In this document: positions 18,440 through 27,546 of the stretch, piece by piece | How the letters are laid out: the number at the start of each line of letters is the position of its first letter | How positions within the stretch are numbered: the first letter of the stretch is position 1 | Source of the DNA: Ensifer sp. PDNC004 | GTDB lineage: Bacteria; Pseudomonadota; Alphaproteobacteria; Rhizobiales; Rhizobiaceae | Reading direction: 5' to 3' | Assembly (NCBI RefSeq): GCF_016919405.1 | Contig: NZ_CP070353.1 | Location: 2,170,001-2,234,000, forward strand | Length of the DNA: 64,000 nt | The notes under the pieces: generated by a model | Seen by the model: only the letters and a program-made list of their open reading frames with translations | What the model was told of the DNA's origin: nothing | The model's database searches: none | Position numbers and translations under genes: made by a program

Positions 18440-18630
18440 GTTCGCTAACAAACCATTGCGACACTGAAGGAGTCAAGAGCTTTCCCGGAACCTGCTCTAG
18501 CGGCGACATTTTTGTGCTCTGCGGTATCGTTTTGCACCGCGCCATGGTTGAATTCCGCTTTGTTGCTCGAAAAACGGATGCTACACCAACCTTGGGCGCT
18601 GGGACCAAATACTAAAAATCATAGGGATAT

Positions 18631-18644
18631 CCAAAGCGCTTTGG
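18631..18644. promoter_or_regulatory. AglR operator 2 (overlaps aglR ribosome-binding site)
   Basis: Perfect 14-bp palindrome CCAAAGCGCTTTGG that shares 12 central bases with operator 1. Its last bases run into GGGAGGA, the aglR ribosome-binding site, 14 bp before the aglR ATG. Binding here would give tight autorepression and, with operator 1, could form a repression loop. Confidence 0.8.
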
Positions 18645-18658
18645 GAGGATTCCTGACC

Positions 18659-19690
18659 ATGGCGGTCAATCTCAAGCAACTTGCGGAACTGCTCGGCCTG
18701 TCACAGACGACGGTCAGTCGGGCTTTGAACGGCTATCCGGAAGTCAATGCCGAGACCCGCCAGCGCGTGCTTGAGGCCGTACGCGAAACCGGCTACCGGC
18801 CGAACCGCGCCGCCCAGCGGCTTGCCACGGGCAAGGCCTATTCGATCGGCATGGTCATGCCGATCGCGCCCGGCATCGATTCCGACGTGCATTTCGGCGA
18901 GTTCCTGGCGGGGCTGGCGGAAGAGGCGGTCAAGCACGACTTCCACTTCGTGCTCAATCCGAGCGCGCCGGAGGACGAGGAAGTAACCTTCCGGCGCCTG
19001 GCGGCAAGCGGCAATGTCGATGCGCTGTTCCTCGCCTATATGCGTGCCAACGATCCACGCATCGCCATGCTGAAATCGCTGTCGATCCCGTTCGTGGTCC
19101 ATGGCCGGTCGATCGGCGAAAGCCGCGACTACCCATTCCTCGACATCGACAATACGAGCGCCTTCTACGACGCGACGCGGCTGCTCATACAGCTCGGACA
19201 CCAGCGGATCGCGCTGATCAACGGCCCGGAATATCTGGCTTTTTCCATTCGCCGGAAAAAGGGCATGCTGCGGGCGCTTGCCGAACACGGCCTTTCGCTC
19301 GACGAGGCGCTTGTCCAGCATTCGCTGATGACCGACGAGCACGGCTATCGCAGCATGCAGCCCTTCCTGCAGAATGCGCAGCCGCCGACGGCGGTGCTCT
19401 GTTCCAGTACGGTGTTGGCGCTTGGCGCAGTCCGGGCGATCAACCAGGCGGGATTGAAAATCGGCGAAGACATTTCGCTGATCGCCCATGACGACGTGCT
19501 CCCGATGCTGAAGCCCGAGAATTTCAGCATCCCGCTGACGACGACGCGCTCGTCGCTCCGGGCCGCCGGCGCCCGAATCGCCACACGACTGATCGGCGGC
19601 ATCCTGAAGCGCGGCGACTATCCGGATCAGGAACTTTGGCGCGCCGAACTAATCGTGCGCGCCTCGACGGGACCGGCCCCGCAAAAATGA
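18659..19690 (+). CDS. aglR: LacI-family repressor of the agl operon
   Basis: Sugar-responsive transcription repressor (343 aa). The helix-turn-helix is at the extreme N-terminus: NLKQLAELLGLSQTTVSRAL, then the hinge region with NRAAQRLATGKAYSIGMV at about 60, followed by a periplasmic-binding-protein-like ligand domain (IGMVMPIAPGIDSDVHFGEF, RIALINGPE, CSSTVLALGAVRA). The start ATG at 18659 has GGGAGGA nine bases upstream; the ORF extends to 18512, but that reading would cross the operator. It is divergent from aglE, and two palindromic operators lie between. The inducer is probably an alpha-glucoside or glucose derivative. Confidence 0.93.
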   Translation: MAVNLKQLAELLGLSQTTVSRALNGYPEVNAETRQRVLEAVRETGYRPNRAAQRLATGKAYSIGMVMPIAPGIDSDVHFGEFLAGLAEEAVKHDFHFVLNPSAPEDEEVTFRRLAASGNVDALFLAYMRANDPRIAMLKSLSIPFVVHGRSIGESRDYPFLDIDNTSAFYDATRLLIQLGHQRIALINGPEYLAFSIRRKKGMLRALAEHGLSLDEALVQHSLMTDEHGYRSMQPFLQNAQPPTAVLCSSTVLALGAVRAINQAGLKIGEDISLIAHDDVLPMLKPENFSIPLTTTRSSLRAAGARIATRLIGGILKRGDYPDQELWRAELIVRASTGPAPQK

Positions 19691-19692
19691 AA

Positions 19693-19714
19693 ACGCGCCG
19701 CAATCGCGACGCGT
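19693..19714 (-). terminator. Terminator-like hairpin downstream of folD
   Basis: Nine-pair stem with one mismatch (arms 19693-19701 and 19706-19714), 25 bp after the folD stop. On the minus strand it is followed by TTTTCATTTTT. It overlaps the tail of the convergent aglR transcript and may serve both. Confidence 0.65.
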
Positions 19715-19738
19715 CTCGTCATCCCATGTGACCCGGGA

Positions 19739-20638
19739 TCAGAAGCGCGGCGGCTTGCGGCCGGCCTTGCGATAGGCGGCAATCACGGTGTTGGCCATCA
19801 GCATGGCGATGGTCATCGGCCCGACGCCACCCGGCACCGGCGTGATCACGCCTGCAACCTCGGCGGCTTCCGCAAAGGCGACGTCGCCGACGAGCTTGGA
19901 CTTGCCCTCGCCCTTCTCGGGCGCCGGTACGCGGTTGATGCCGACGTCGATGACCGTCGCGCCCGGTTTTACCCAATCGGCTTTCACCATCTCCGGGCGG
20001 CCGACGGCGGCAACGAGAATATCGGCGTTGCGGCAGACGGCGGCCAAGTCCTTGGTGCGCGAGTGTGCGGTCGTGACCGTCGCGTTGGCGGCGAGCAGCA
20101 GCGCCGACATCGGCTTGCCGAACAGGTTCGAACGGCCGATGACAACGGCATTCAGGCCGGAGAGATCGTCGCCATGGATCTGGCGCACGAAGACCATGGC
20201 GCCGGCCGGCGTGCAGGAGACGAGACCGCCTTCGAGATCGCCGGTCGCGAGCTTGCCGGCATTGACGACGTGCAGGCCGTCGACGTCCTTTTCCGGCAGG
20301 ATCGACTGGATGATCGGCTCGGAATTCAGATGTTTCGGCAGCGGCAGTTGCACGAGAATGCCGTGGATGGAGGGATCGGCGTTGAGCTTAGCGACGAGTG
20401 CCGCGAGCTCTTCCTGGGTGGTTGCCTCGGCCAAGGTGTGCTGGACCGACAGGAAGCCGCACTCCTTGGCCATCTTGCTCTTGGAAGAAACATAGGCGTG
20501 GCTGGCCGGATCGTCGCCGACGATCACGACGGCGAGACCTGCACGAACGCCGGCATCCGTTTCGAGCGCACGGGTCGCGGCCTTCACGCTTTCGATCACC
20601 GAAGCGGCGACCTTCTTGCCATCAATCACAGTCGTCAC
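19739..20638 (-). CDS. folD: Bifunctional methylenetetrahydrofolate dehydrogenase/cyclohydrolase
   Basis: Interconverts methylene-, methenyl- and formyl-tetrahydrofolate using NADP, supplying one-carbon units. The 299-aa protein has the catalytic Lys in [13 protein letters not shown] near residue 50-60, [10 protein letters not shown] at about 100, PEKDVDGLH at about 121, the nucleotide-binding [15 protein letters not shown] at about 168 and [16 protein letters not shown] near the C-terminus. The start is GTG at 20638 with AGGAGGAACATGCC before it; the ATG in that spacer is out of frame. It is a single gene with its own terminator. Confidence 0.96.
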   Translation of the reverse strand: MTTVIDGKKVAASVIESVKAATRALETDAGVRAGLAVVIVGDDPASHAYVSSKSKMAKECGFLSVQHTLAEATTQEELAALVAKLNADPSIHGILVQLPLPKHLNSEPIIQSILPEKDVDGLHVVNAGKLATGDLEGGLVSCTPAGAMVFVRQIHGDDLSGLNAVVIGRSNLFGKPMSALLLAANATVTTAHSRTKDLAAVCRNADILVAAVGRPEMVKADWVKPGATVIDVGINRVPAPEKGEGKSKLVGDVAFAEAAEVAGVITPVPGGVGPMTIAMLMANTVIAAYRKAGRKPPRF

Positions 20639-20893
20639 GGCATGTTCCTCCTGGCTTCCTGTTCACGCGGCATACTCTAGTTCGCCTCAGAAAAGGCGAT
20701 GGCCTCAACGCGCCCTATGCTGTCCCAAACGCATAAATGCAAGAGGCGGCGGCGCGGTTGGCTGCCGTTTCGGGTGCCCCGACGATATTTCCTCTCAAGA
20801 CTGAGAGGTGGACGTGGTTTCGTCGAAAGACTTCAGGTCTCAGCCTCACAAGATGCAAGGCGAGCGGAGCATACTCTCCGCCTTCCCGTCGTA

Positions 20894-22909
20894 TCAACGG
20901 CGCGCGAGCTTCTGGCGGGAATACTGCTCGACCCGGGACCTGAGCGCGCGAAGGCCTTCCTGGACCTTGGTGATGTCGGCGTCATCCTCGTCTACGGTCT
21001 GCGGCATCGGTTCGGCCGCAGCCGGACCTGCCGTCGCGCTGCGGCGAGCGACGGCATAGGCAGCGTTCAGCGACTGCGCGTGGTGCGCGGCCGGGCTGAA
21101 CTGCGGCGGCAGTTCGAGCTTGGCCGAAGCCGGATCGGGCTGCGGGTGCGAGCGCCGTGTGGGCTCGGGGCCGCCATCGGGTTCCGGCGGCTCGGGCGCC
21201 TGATCGTCCTCGACCCTTCGCGGTGCGGGGAACAATCCGTTCAGGCTCCGATAGATGCCGAGCAGCACACCGAGGCCGAGGCCGGCAAAGAAACCCGCCA
21301 TGGTGGCGGCAATCACGATGATCTTGCGGGAGGGCCCCTTTGCCTGCAGCGCCGGCTCGGCCTTGGAGATCACCCGGATGTTCTTTGCGGTCAGCTTTTC
21401 CTCTTCGCGCGTTTCGCCGGCGCGCTTCAGGAAGGATTCGTAGATTTCGCGGGTTGCCGCCGCCTTCCGCTGCAGTTCGCGCAGTTCGACGAATTCGGCC
21501 GAGGAATCGATCTGCCGCGCCTTCTGCACGGCAAGCTGCTGCACCAGATCCTGTTCCGTCCGCTGGGCGCGGTCGAGCTCGGTCCCGGCCGCGGCCGCGA
21601 TGCGGCGCAACTCGTTGGCGATCTCGGAGCGCGACGCCTCGAGCGCCTGCTGAACGGCAATGCGTTGCGGGTGGCGCGGACCGAGGCTCGCGTCAAGCGC
21701 GCTCAGCTGCGCCTTGGTCGCCGCATATTGCTTGCGCAGTTCGGAGAGCGCCAGCGAGCTGATTTCCTCCGGGTAGGCGCCGGTCAGGACATCGTTGAGC
21801 AGAACCTTGCCGGAGGCATCGGCCTTGGCTTTCGCTTCGGCGATGCGGTTGCGCGCCGCAGCGACCTGGTCGCTGAGGCTGAGGAGCTGCTTGTCGGCGA
21901 TCAGCTCACCGCCGGCGCCGACGATATCGTTCGCCGCCTTGTAGTCCTCGACCGCCTTTTCGGCTGCATCGAGCTCGGCCTTCAGTTCCTTGATGCGCGC
22001 GTCGAGTGCAACGGTGGTCTTCTGGAAGAAGCCCGACTGCGCAGCCGTCTCCTCACCGAGGAAGGTCTCCACCAGCCGGTTGGCGATCAGGGCCGACTTC
22101 TCGGGGTCCCTGGTCTTTGCCTCGACAGTGACGATGAAGGTTTTCGGATCGCGCCAGACCTGAATGGCCTCTCCCAAATTCTTCAGGACGCGCGCGGACG
22201 CATCGCCACCGGCCATCCTGCCGGCGAACTCTGCATCCTTTTCCAGTTCGAGACTGGCTGCGACCTTTTCCATGACCGTTCGCGAGCGCAACACTTCGAG
22301 CTGGCTGTCGACGATGGCGAGAATGCCTTCGGTTGCCAGCGATTGTTTCGACAGATCGGAATCCGTCAGCCGCACTTCGCGCGGATCGACATAGAGCTTG
22401 CTTTCGGAGACGAAGGTGCTCGGCGTTGACAGCGCCAGCAGAACGCCACCGACGGCGCCAAGCGCCGTGGTCGCGAGTATGATCTTGCGAAGCTGCCAGA
22501 CCGCGCGAACCACGGTCTTGATATCAACGAGCGGGCGGTCGCCTGCCGTTTGCCCGTCGGCCGCCACCGTCGGCACAGCACCCTCGGGCGGACGATCGAC
22601 CAGCCAGCGCGCAAACTTGTCACGCATGCCGCCGAGGCGTCCCTGGCTGCGGGCAACCGGGGCCTTGCCTGAAGCCCGTGCCGTTTCGCCGCGCGCCTGC
22701 CGACCTTTCGCGCGGTTTTTATCCGGCGCCGCTGCGTGATTGGTTGATCCACCGGAGCCGGACGGGCGACCAAGCAAGGACGAACCCTCACCCGACGCGT
22801 CGTCGGTGCGCCTGTCGCGCACACGCGCGGGATCGCGCGTGTGCTCTGCTGCAAAATCGAGCAACGATGCACGCGGAACCGGGCGTTTCTCGTCGTCGAT
22901 GTTGAACAT
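20894..22909 (-). CDS. Polysaccharide co-polymerase, Wzz/GumC type
   Basis: Inner-membrane chain-length regulator/export protein (671 aa). It has a poorly conserved, Arg/Gly/Ser-rich cytoplasmic N-terminus of about 145 residues, a first membrane helix (KIILATTALGAVGGVLLAL, about 147-166), the Wzz motif TFVSESKLYVDPREVRL just after it, a long periplasmic coiled coil (about 200-520), a second helix (VIAATMAGFFAGLGLGVLLG, about 527-547) and a proline-rich cytoplasmic tail of about 120 residues. No Walker motifs follow, so the tyrosine-kinase part typical of ExoP/Wzc is absent. It heads the polysaccharide block that continues with a flippase and four glycosyltransferases. Confidence 0.85.
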   Translation of the reverse strand: MFNIDDEKRPVPRASLLDFAAEHTRDPARVRDRRTDDASGEGSSLLGRPSGSGGSTNHAAAPDKNRAKGRQARGETARASGKAPVARSQGRLGGMRDKFARWLVDRPPEGAVPTVAADGQTAGDRPLVDIKTVVRAVWQLRKIILATTALGAVGGVLLALSTPSTFVSESKLYVDPREVRLTDSDLSKQSLATEGILAIVDSQLEVLRSRTVMEKVAASLELEKDAEFAGRMAGGDASARVLKNLGEAIQVWRDPKTFIVTVEAKTRDPEKSALIANRLVETFLGEETAAQSGFFQKTTVALDARIKELKAELDAAEKAVEDYKAANDIVGAGGELIADKQLLSLSDQVAAARNRIAEAKAKADASGKVLLNDVLTGAYPEEISSLALSELRKQYAATKAQLSALDASLGPRHPQRIAVQQALEASRSEIANELRRIAAAAGTELDRAQRTEQDLVQQLAVQKARQIDSSAEFVELRELQRKAAATREIYESFLKRAGETREEEKLTAKNIRVISKAEPALQAKGPSRKIIVIAATMAGFFAGLGLGVLLGIYRSLNGLFPAPRRVEDDQAPEPPEPDGGPEPTRRSHPQPDPASAKLELPPQFSPAAHHAQSLNAAYAVARRSATAGPAAAEPMPQTVDEDDADITKVQEGLRALRSRVEQYSRQKLARR

Positions 22910-23166
22910 GACTGATCCCGCGGCTGCCGAAACGGCGAATTCCGAATAGTGAAGCCAACCTAAGGAAACATGGAAAACAAATCGTTAACTTTAGCGGAAA
23001 CGAGGATGCGAACGGCGTGATCTCACGCCTTATTAAGCTTTCCCGTCTATGACGGAAGGACGAGCGCAATTCCAGGCGGCGCTTTGCAAGCCTTGCCCTT
23101 GGAACTGCGAGATATCAAGGAGATAGAGCGCTTCCATCGGCATCGAACCGGAGACGCGCTACTGGA

Positions 23167-24441
23167 ATGTCGGCCGTGCCTCATCGCGTCAAAGCGCTTT
23201 ATCTCCGCCACCGGGCGCTCATCCACGCTTACCTCTCGATGACCGGAGGTTCGGCGGGCCGGCTCGTGCTGTCGCTCGTCTATTTCATCGCCGTTGCCAA
23301 CACGCTCGCCATCGCCGACTTCGGGTTGTTCGCAACCGCGTCCGCCGCCGGCATCATGATATCGCGCGTGCTCGCCTTCGGCTTCATGTCGCCGCTCTAT
23401 CGGGTCGCGACCGTAAAGCCGCTGCTTGTCGGCACCTATAGCGCCGGCTTCCTGGTCGGCGCCCTCCTGTCGCTGCCGTTGATCGCAATCATCTGCGCGG
23501 TCACCTTCCTCGCCCTCTTTTCCCGCGACATGGCGGCCGGCACTTTTGCTGCCTTCATGCTGGCCGAGATCCTCTGCTGGCGCGGACTGGAGACCGCCGT
23601 CATCGTGCTGAACGGTCTCGGTCGCTTCGGGCGCGGCGCCCTCCTCGTGGTGATCGGAACGGCGATCCGCACCGCCGCTGCCCTGCTCCTTGCGTTGCTC
23701 CCCTGGAAAACGCTCGAGGCCTGGTCCTACCTCTATCTGCTTGCGAATGCGCTCGGCCTGCTGGTGGCTCTTTTCTGGTTCTATCCGCGTGTGCGGATGC
23801 GCTGGCAGCCCCGGCTCTACTTCCGGCGCTGGGCGGATTCCGTGTCGGTTGCCGGCGCCGAGGTGCTCTTCTACATCCAGTCGGAGTTTGACAAGATCGC
23901 CGTGCTTGCGATCGGCGGTCCGGCAGTCTCCGGTCTCTATGCCATCCTGATGCGGCTGGCGGACCTGACGGCGCTGCCGGTGCGGTCGTTCAACACCTTG
24001 CTCGTTCAGCGTATCATGCGAACACCCGAGGCGATTGCCCGCTGGGGTGTCCGGCTGTCGATCGAACTCCTGGTGGCGCTTGCGTCCTTTGCCGCCATCG
24101 CGGCCATGGCATTCTATCTGTGGGTCTTTCCCGATGGCCTCGGACGCAATGTGTCGGCGGCCGCGCCGATCGTCGCGATGATCTTGCTCGTGCCCTCGTT
24201 CCGCAACCTGATCGAGTATCATTCCGAACTGCTCTACGCGACCGGCCGCACGGTGCGGCGCATGCTGAACCTGTTGATTGCCGGCATCGTCAAGGTGGGA
24301 TTGCTGGTGCTGTTGCTGCAGACGACGACCGATGTCGCGACCTGGGCGCCGGCGCTCAACGGGATCTTCCTGGTCCTCTACGCGCTGTCGTTCGGACTGA
24401 CCTATTCGGCGCTCAGAAAGCCGACTGATCGGGTCATCTGA
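23167..24441 (+). CDS. Wzx-like polysaccharide flippase
   Basis: Polytopic membrane protein (424 aa) with about 12 predicted helices, such as LVLSLVYFIAVANTLAIADF, GFLVGALLSLPLIAIICAV, LLVVIGTAIRTAAALLLALL and LLIAGIVKVGLLVLLLQ. The segment IADFGLFATASAAG near residue 54 and FDKIAVLAIGGPAVSGLYAI at about 240 are typical of the MATE/MOP flippase group that moves lipid-linked oligosaccharide units across the inner membrane. It is divergent from the co-polymerase gene and convergent with the glycosyltransferase operon. It probably exports the product of those transferases; a role in another glycan is possible. Confidence 0.8.
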   Translation: MSAVPHRVKALYLRHRALIHAYLSMTGGSAGRLVLSLVYFIAVANTLAIADFGLFATASAAGIMISRVLAFGFMSPLYRVATVKPLLVGTYSAGFLVGALLSLPLIAIICAVTFLALFSRDMAAGTFAAFMLAEILCWRGLETAVIVLNGLGRFGRGALLVVIGTAIRTAAALLLALLPWKTLEAWSYLYLLANALGLLVALFWFYPRVRMRWQPRLYFRRWADSVSVAGAEVLFYIQSEFDKIAVLAIGGPAVSGLYAILMRLADLTALPVRSFNTLLVQRIMRTPEAIARWGVRLSIELLVALASFAAIAAMAFYLWVFPDGLGRNVSAAAPIVAMILLVPSFRNLIEYHSELLYATGRTVRRMLNLLIAGIVKVGLLVLLLQTTTDVATWAPALNGIFLVLYALSFGLTYSALRKPTDRVI

Positions 24442-24456
24442 AACAAGACAAATGCC

Positions 24457-25350
24457 TCAGGCCGCGAGTTCGAACACCGCCCGGCGAATATCGTCGAGAT
24501 CGTGGCCGACGAAGGACTGAACGCCGATGCCGATCTGATGCGGCGCCATATCCTTCAGGAACGCCCTGAGACCGGTGAGATCCTGGCGATAGCTGTCTTC
24601 GAACCAGAGCACATGGCAGAGCGCGGCATCGGAGGGAACGTGCCCTTCCCCGCCGAGCACCTCGTCGACGAAGCGGCCATAGATCGTGCATTCGGAGAAG
24701 GCGCGGGTACGGGTCATCGCCCTCGCCCAGTTCCGGCCGTGCAGCGTCTCGATATGTTCGAGCAGCTTGCGGCTGGTATCGGTGCGCCACGCGATCAGCG
24801 TGTTGATATAGTCGTTGGCCGGCAGCGTGTAGGGGCCGATCCCGAGAAGCCGATCGGAATGGGCGAGCCATTCAAGGTGGTTGGAGCGCATATGCGCGTT
24901 GATCGCCCCGTCCTTGCGGTAGAGCGTCAGCCGTTCTTTCTGCCAGAGGCTGGCGGGATCGAAGGCACGCAGGAAGACGACATCGGAATCGACGGCAAAC
25001 ATGGCCGCCTCGTCGATATGGCGCGCGAGCGCCAGGCGGCGAAGCTGCTGGGCATGCCAGCCACGCAGCGGCAGGCCGAACGGGCTGAGCCACAGCTTCC
25101 GGCGGCCGCCCGACAGCGGGTCGGTGACGGGATGCAACCACCAGGGCAGGAGATCGCGTTCGCTGATCACCTGGCGCCTGGAGCCCTCCAGTTGCCGGAA
25201 GAGCTTCACGTCGAAATCGGCAACCAGCAGATAGTGCCTCCAATCGCCCTGAAGCTTGCGGTCCATGCTTTCGCACATCAGCCGGCAGCGCTCGAAGTCA
25301 TTGGCGTAGGACGCTGAGACAATGGCTGTGCGCATGGTCTGACCGTTCAC
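24457..25350 (-). CDS. Glycosyltransferase-like protein (DUF6492-type)
   Basis: A 297-aa soluble protein. It opens with TAIVSASYANDFERCRLMCE, a nucleotide-sugar-fold-like first strand; AMFAVDSDVVFLRAF at about 120 has the DxD-type metal motif (DSD), and YKNDG-like and ANDYINTLIAWR segments follow. From memory this is the DUF6492 group found in rhizobial polysaccharide loci; activity is unproven. The GTG at 25350 is preferred because it overlaps the stop of the preceding gene as GTGA, as at the next junction upstream; ATG at 25335 is the alternative. It is the third gene of a three-gene leftward operon. Confidence 0.7.
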   Translation of the reverse strand: MNGQTMRTAIVSASYANDFERCRLMCESMDRKLQGDWRHYLLVADFDVKLFRQLEGSRRQVISERDLLPWWLHPVTDPLSGGRRKLWLSPFGLPLRGWHAQQLRRLALARHIDEAAMFAVDSDVVFLRAFDPASLWQKERLTLYRKDGAINAHMRSNHLEWLAHSDRLLGIGPYTLPANDYINTLIAWRTDTSRKLLEHIETLHGRNWARAMTRTRAFSECTIYGRFVDEVLGGEGHVPSDAALCHVLWFEDSYRQDLTGLRAFLKDMAPHQIGIGVQSFVGHDLDDIRRAVFELAA

Positions 25351-26162
25351 GATGTTCCCGTCCGAAGGCTGGTGTCGGCGACGCTGTCCCGCGCACGCCC
25401 CGACAGCTTGTGCCAGACGACGTGAAACAGGAAAAGCGGGTTTCCGAGAATGTAGCGACGCCACATGCGCCGCGGCTCGACCGCCAGGCGGAAGAACCAT
25501 TCCAGCCGCATCCGGCGCAGGAACTTCGGCGCCCGCGGAAACGCCTCGGCGACGAAATCGAAGAGCGCGCCGACGGTGATGACCAGTCGGGCGTCCTGCG
25601 GCCCCACATGGGCATCGACCCATTTCTCCTGGCCGGGGCTTCCCATCGCCACCAGCAGGATATCGGCATTCAGCGCCCGGACATCGGCAAGCACCTCTTC
25701 GGAGCGGTCACGATCGAAGAACCCGTCGGAAACGGGAATGAACTCGTGCCATGGCGCATGCCTGCGAAAGTTCTCGGCCGCGCGCGTCAGCACTTTCCCG
25801 CGGGCGCCGATCATCGCGACGCGCAGCGGCCGGTCGATGAAGGTCAGCAGCGCCGGCACGAAATCCGTGCCGTTGAGATTGGCGGGGAACATGCTGCCGT
25901 AGAAGAGATAGGAAGCGATATCGACGCCGTGACCGTCGGGAAGCACGACCTGGCGGCCGAGGACCTCGCGGTACGCGCCGTCGCGCATCATCAGATTGGC
26001 ATTGTTGGCATTGAGGAAGGCGAGCGTCGTTTGCCCGCCTGGGCGCGACAGCGCGTCGGCCGCAAAGGCAAAGGCACTCTCCCAGTCGAAATCGATCACC
26101 GGCATGCCCAGAATGAGGCGCCTGGACAGGGCGGCGTTCGCGCCGGCGGTCGTCTTGGTCAC
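25347..26162 (-). CDS. WecG/TagA/CpsF-family glycosyltransferase (GT26)
   Basis: Transfers a sugar such as N-acetylmannosaminuronic acid or a hexose to a lipid-linked intermediate at the membrane. The 271-aa protein has family hallmarks: TLAFLNANNANLMMRDGAY near residue 45, VVLPDGHGVDIASYLFYG at about 71, LNGTDFVPALL at about 95 with the catalytic-base Asp, VAMGSPGQEKWV at about 170 and VGALFDFVAEAFPRAPKFLR at about 195, then the basic C-terminal membrane tail with LEWFFRL. The start is GTG, overlapping the upstream stop as GTGA, and its own stop overlaps the next start the same way. Confidence 0.9.
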   Translation of the reverse strand: MTKTTAGANAALSRRLILGMPVIDFDWESAFAFAADALSRPGGQTTLAFLNANNANLMMRDGAYREVLGRQVVLPDGHGVDIASYLFYGSMFPANLNGTDFVPALLTFIDRPLRVAMIGARGKVLTRAAENFRRHAPWHEFIPVSDGFFDRDRSEEVLADVRALNADILLVAMGSPGQEKWVDAHVGPQDARLVITVGALFDFVAEAFPRAPKFLRRMRLEWFFRLAVEPRRMWRRYILGNPLFLFHVVWHKLSGRARDSVADTSLRTGTS

Positions 26163-27391
26163 GACCGCCCCCCGTCATGGACCTTCAGGTCGGGCGGTAC
26201 CGAAGGCGTTTCGGCCGCGGCACTGGGGGTAAGGCCGGCCAGCACGTTGCGCATGACCCGCATCAGCTTCGCCTTCTGGGCGCGATGGAAGACCGAACCG
26301 TCAAGGCGCTGGCGGTCGCCGCCGCGCGCCCGGGTGACCTTGTCGACCAACAGGCGTGCAAACTCAGCCGGATCTTCGGCCGCGGCGCAATTCTCAGGGA
26401 GCGCCTCGATGCCGCGCAGCGACGCCTGTGTTGCCACGGATGGCATGCCGAGTTCGAAGGTCTCGATGCTCTTCAGCTGGACGCCTGTACCGCCCCGGCT
26501 GACGAGCGGTATGACCGCACTTTCCGTGACGAAGGCGCGTGCATCCGGCACCCGTCCGACGAAGCGGACGCCGGGATGGGAAACCGCCGGGATGCCATCC
26601 ATCTGGCCGGCAATAGCAATCGAAAGATCCTGCGGCAGATGCGGTACGACCTCGGCGAGAAACCAGTCGAGCCCCAATCGGTTCGGCCGCCAGCTCCAGG
26701 TCCCGATCAAGCCAAGGTCCTGTTGGAGTTCGGCTGTTCCTTCCGATGCCGCGGCCGCGTCCCACCCGGTGACCAGCGGCAGCACGAAGGCCCGGTCGCT
26801 GACGGCGCGGCCGAAGCCGAAGCGGTCGGCCTCCGCAAACGTCCAGACGGCCACGGCATTTTGCGCCAGTTGCTGCTCGTAGCGTTCGAGATACTGCGCC
26901 TCGCGCCGGAAAAGAAAGCGTTCGACCGTACCCTTGGCCCGCTCGGCATTCTCGAAAGCAGAATCCGCCTCGACATTGTGCGCGACATAGATCGACGGGT
27001 GGGGGCGGAAAACCTGCTGGAAAGCGGCCGGCAGTTGCACCGAGTTGAGCACGAGACCGTCGAACGGAGCGAGGCTCTCGAGGATCGACTGAATCCGGCT
27101 CGACGACACCACCATCATCTTGCCGGATGAGACGGTCGTGCGGTTGAGAAAGGCCGTCGCGAGCCAGCTCAACTTCTGCCACGTGCCAACCTTGGCATTG
27201 GTGACTTCCAGCTCGCCGAGAAGATGCATATCGCAATCGGGTGCCGGCACGCGTCCCGGCTGGAGAAAACCGATGACGCTGACGCGGTGACCGAGCGCGC
27301 GCAGACCGTCGAGCACAGCCCGGTTGGCAATGTCGAAACCGGACGCCGGATTGGCGACGGGAACGAGCGAAGAGACCAGGACCAGATGCAT
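26159..27391 (-). CDS. Glycosyltransferase family 4-like protein
   Basis: GT-B fold enzyme of about 410 aa for glycan assembly. The N-terminus MHLVLVSSLVPVANPASGFD with a following Gly-rich region is the acceptor domain; LIGTWSWRPNRLGLDWFL at about 235 and VRFVGRVPDARAFVTESAV at about 290, with GTGVQLKSIETFELGMPSVA at about 325, form the nucleotide-sugar domain, where Glu in SIETFELG is the conserved EX7E-type region. No start has a strong ribosome-binding site; ATG 27391 begins at the first conserved strand, while 27406, 27427 and 27436 are alternatives. It is first in the GTGA-linked operon with the GT26 and DUF6492-type genes. Confidence 0.8.
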   Translation of the reverse strand: MHLVLVSSLVPVANPASGFDIANRAVLDGLRALGHRVSVIGFLQPGRVPAPDCDMHLLGELEVTNAKVGTWQKLSWLATAFLNRTTVSSGKMMVVSSSRIQSILESLAPFDGLVLNSVQLPAAFQQVFRPHPSIYVAHNVEADSAFENAERAKGTVERFLFRREAQYLERYEQQLAQNAVAVWTFAEADRFGFGRAVSDRAFVLPLVTGWDAAAASEGTAELQQDLGLIGTWSWRPNRLGLDWFLAEVVPHLPQDLSIAIAGQMDGIPAVSHPGVRFVGRVPDARAFVTESAVIPLVSRGGTGVQLKSIETFELGMPSVATQASLRGIEALPENCAAAEDPAEFARLLVDKVTRARGGDRQRLDGSVFHRAQKAKLMRVMRNVLAGLTPSAAAETPSVPPDLKVHDGGRS

Positions 27392-27546
27392 TTTGCCACG
27401 CGTCATGAATGGAACTGCGGCCTTCATTAGCAGCATGGGGTGAAGGAGCGCTTAAAGACCCCTTTCAAAATCTGCCGCCAGGGTTCAGCATCTGTTTAGG
27501 AAGATTTGCTGTATTGCGACACAATTTTGCTTTTACAGGTTTCGCC

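Noticed and set aside
20791..20808. 7-bp hairpin downstream of the co-polymerase gene as terminator
   Set aside because: Short stem, no T-run and about 90 bp from the stop; not enough to call.
20894..22909. Tyrosine-kinase domain in the Wzz/GumC-type protein
   Set aside because: No Walker A or B after the second membrane helix; only a proline-rich tail.
22910..23166. Possible gene between the co-polymerase and flippase genes
   Set aside because: Only short open frames without ribosome-binding sites; the AT-rich stretch is better explained as a divergent promoter.
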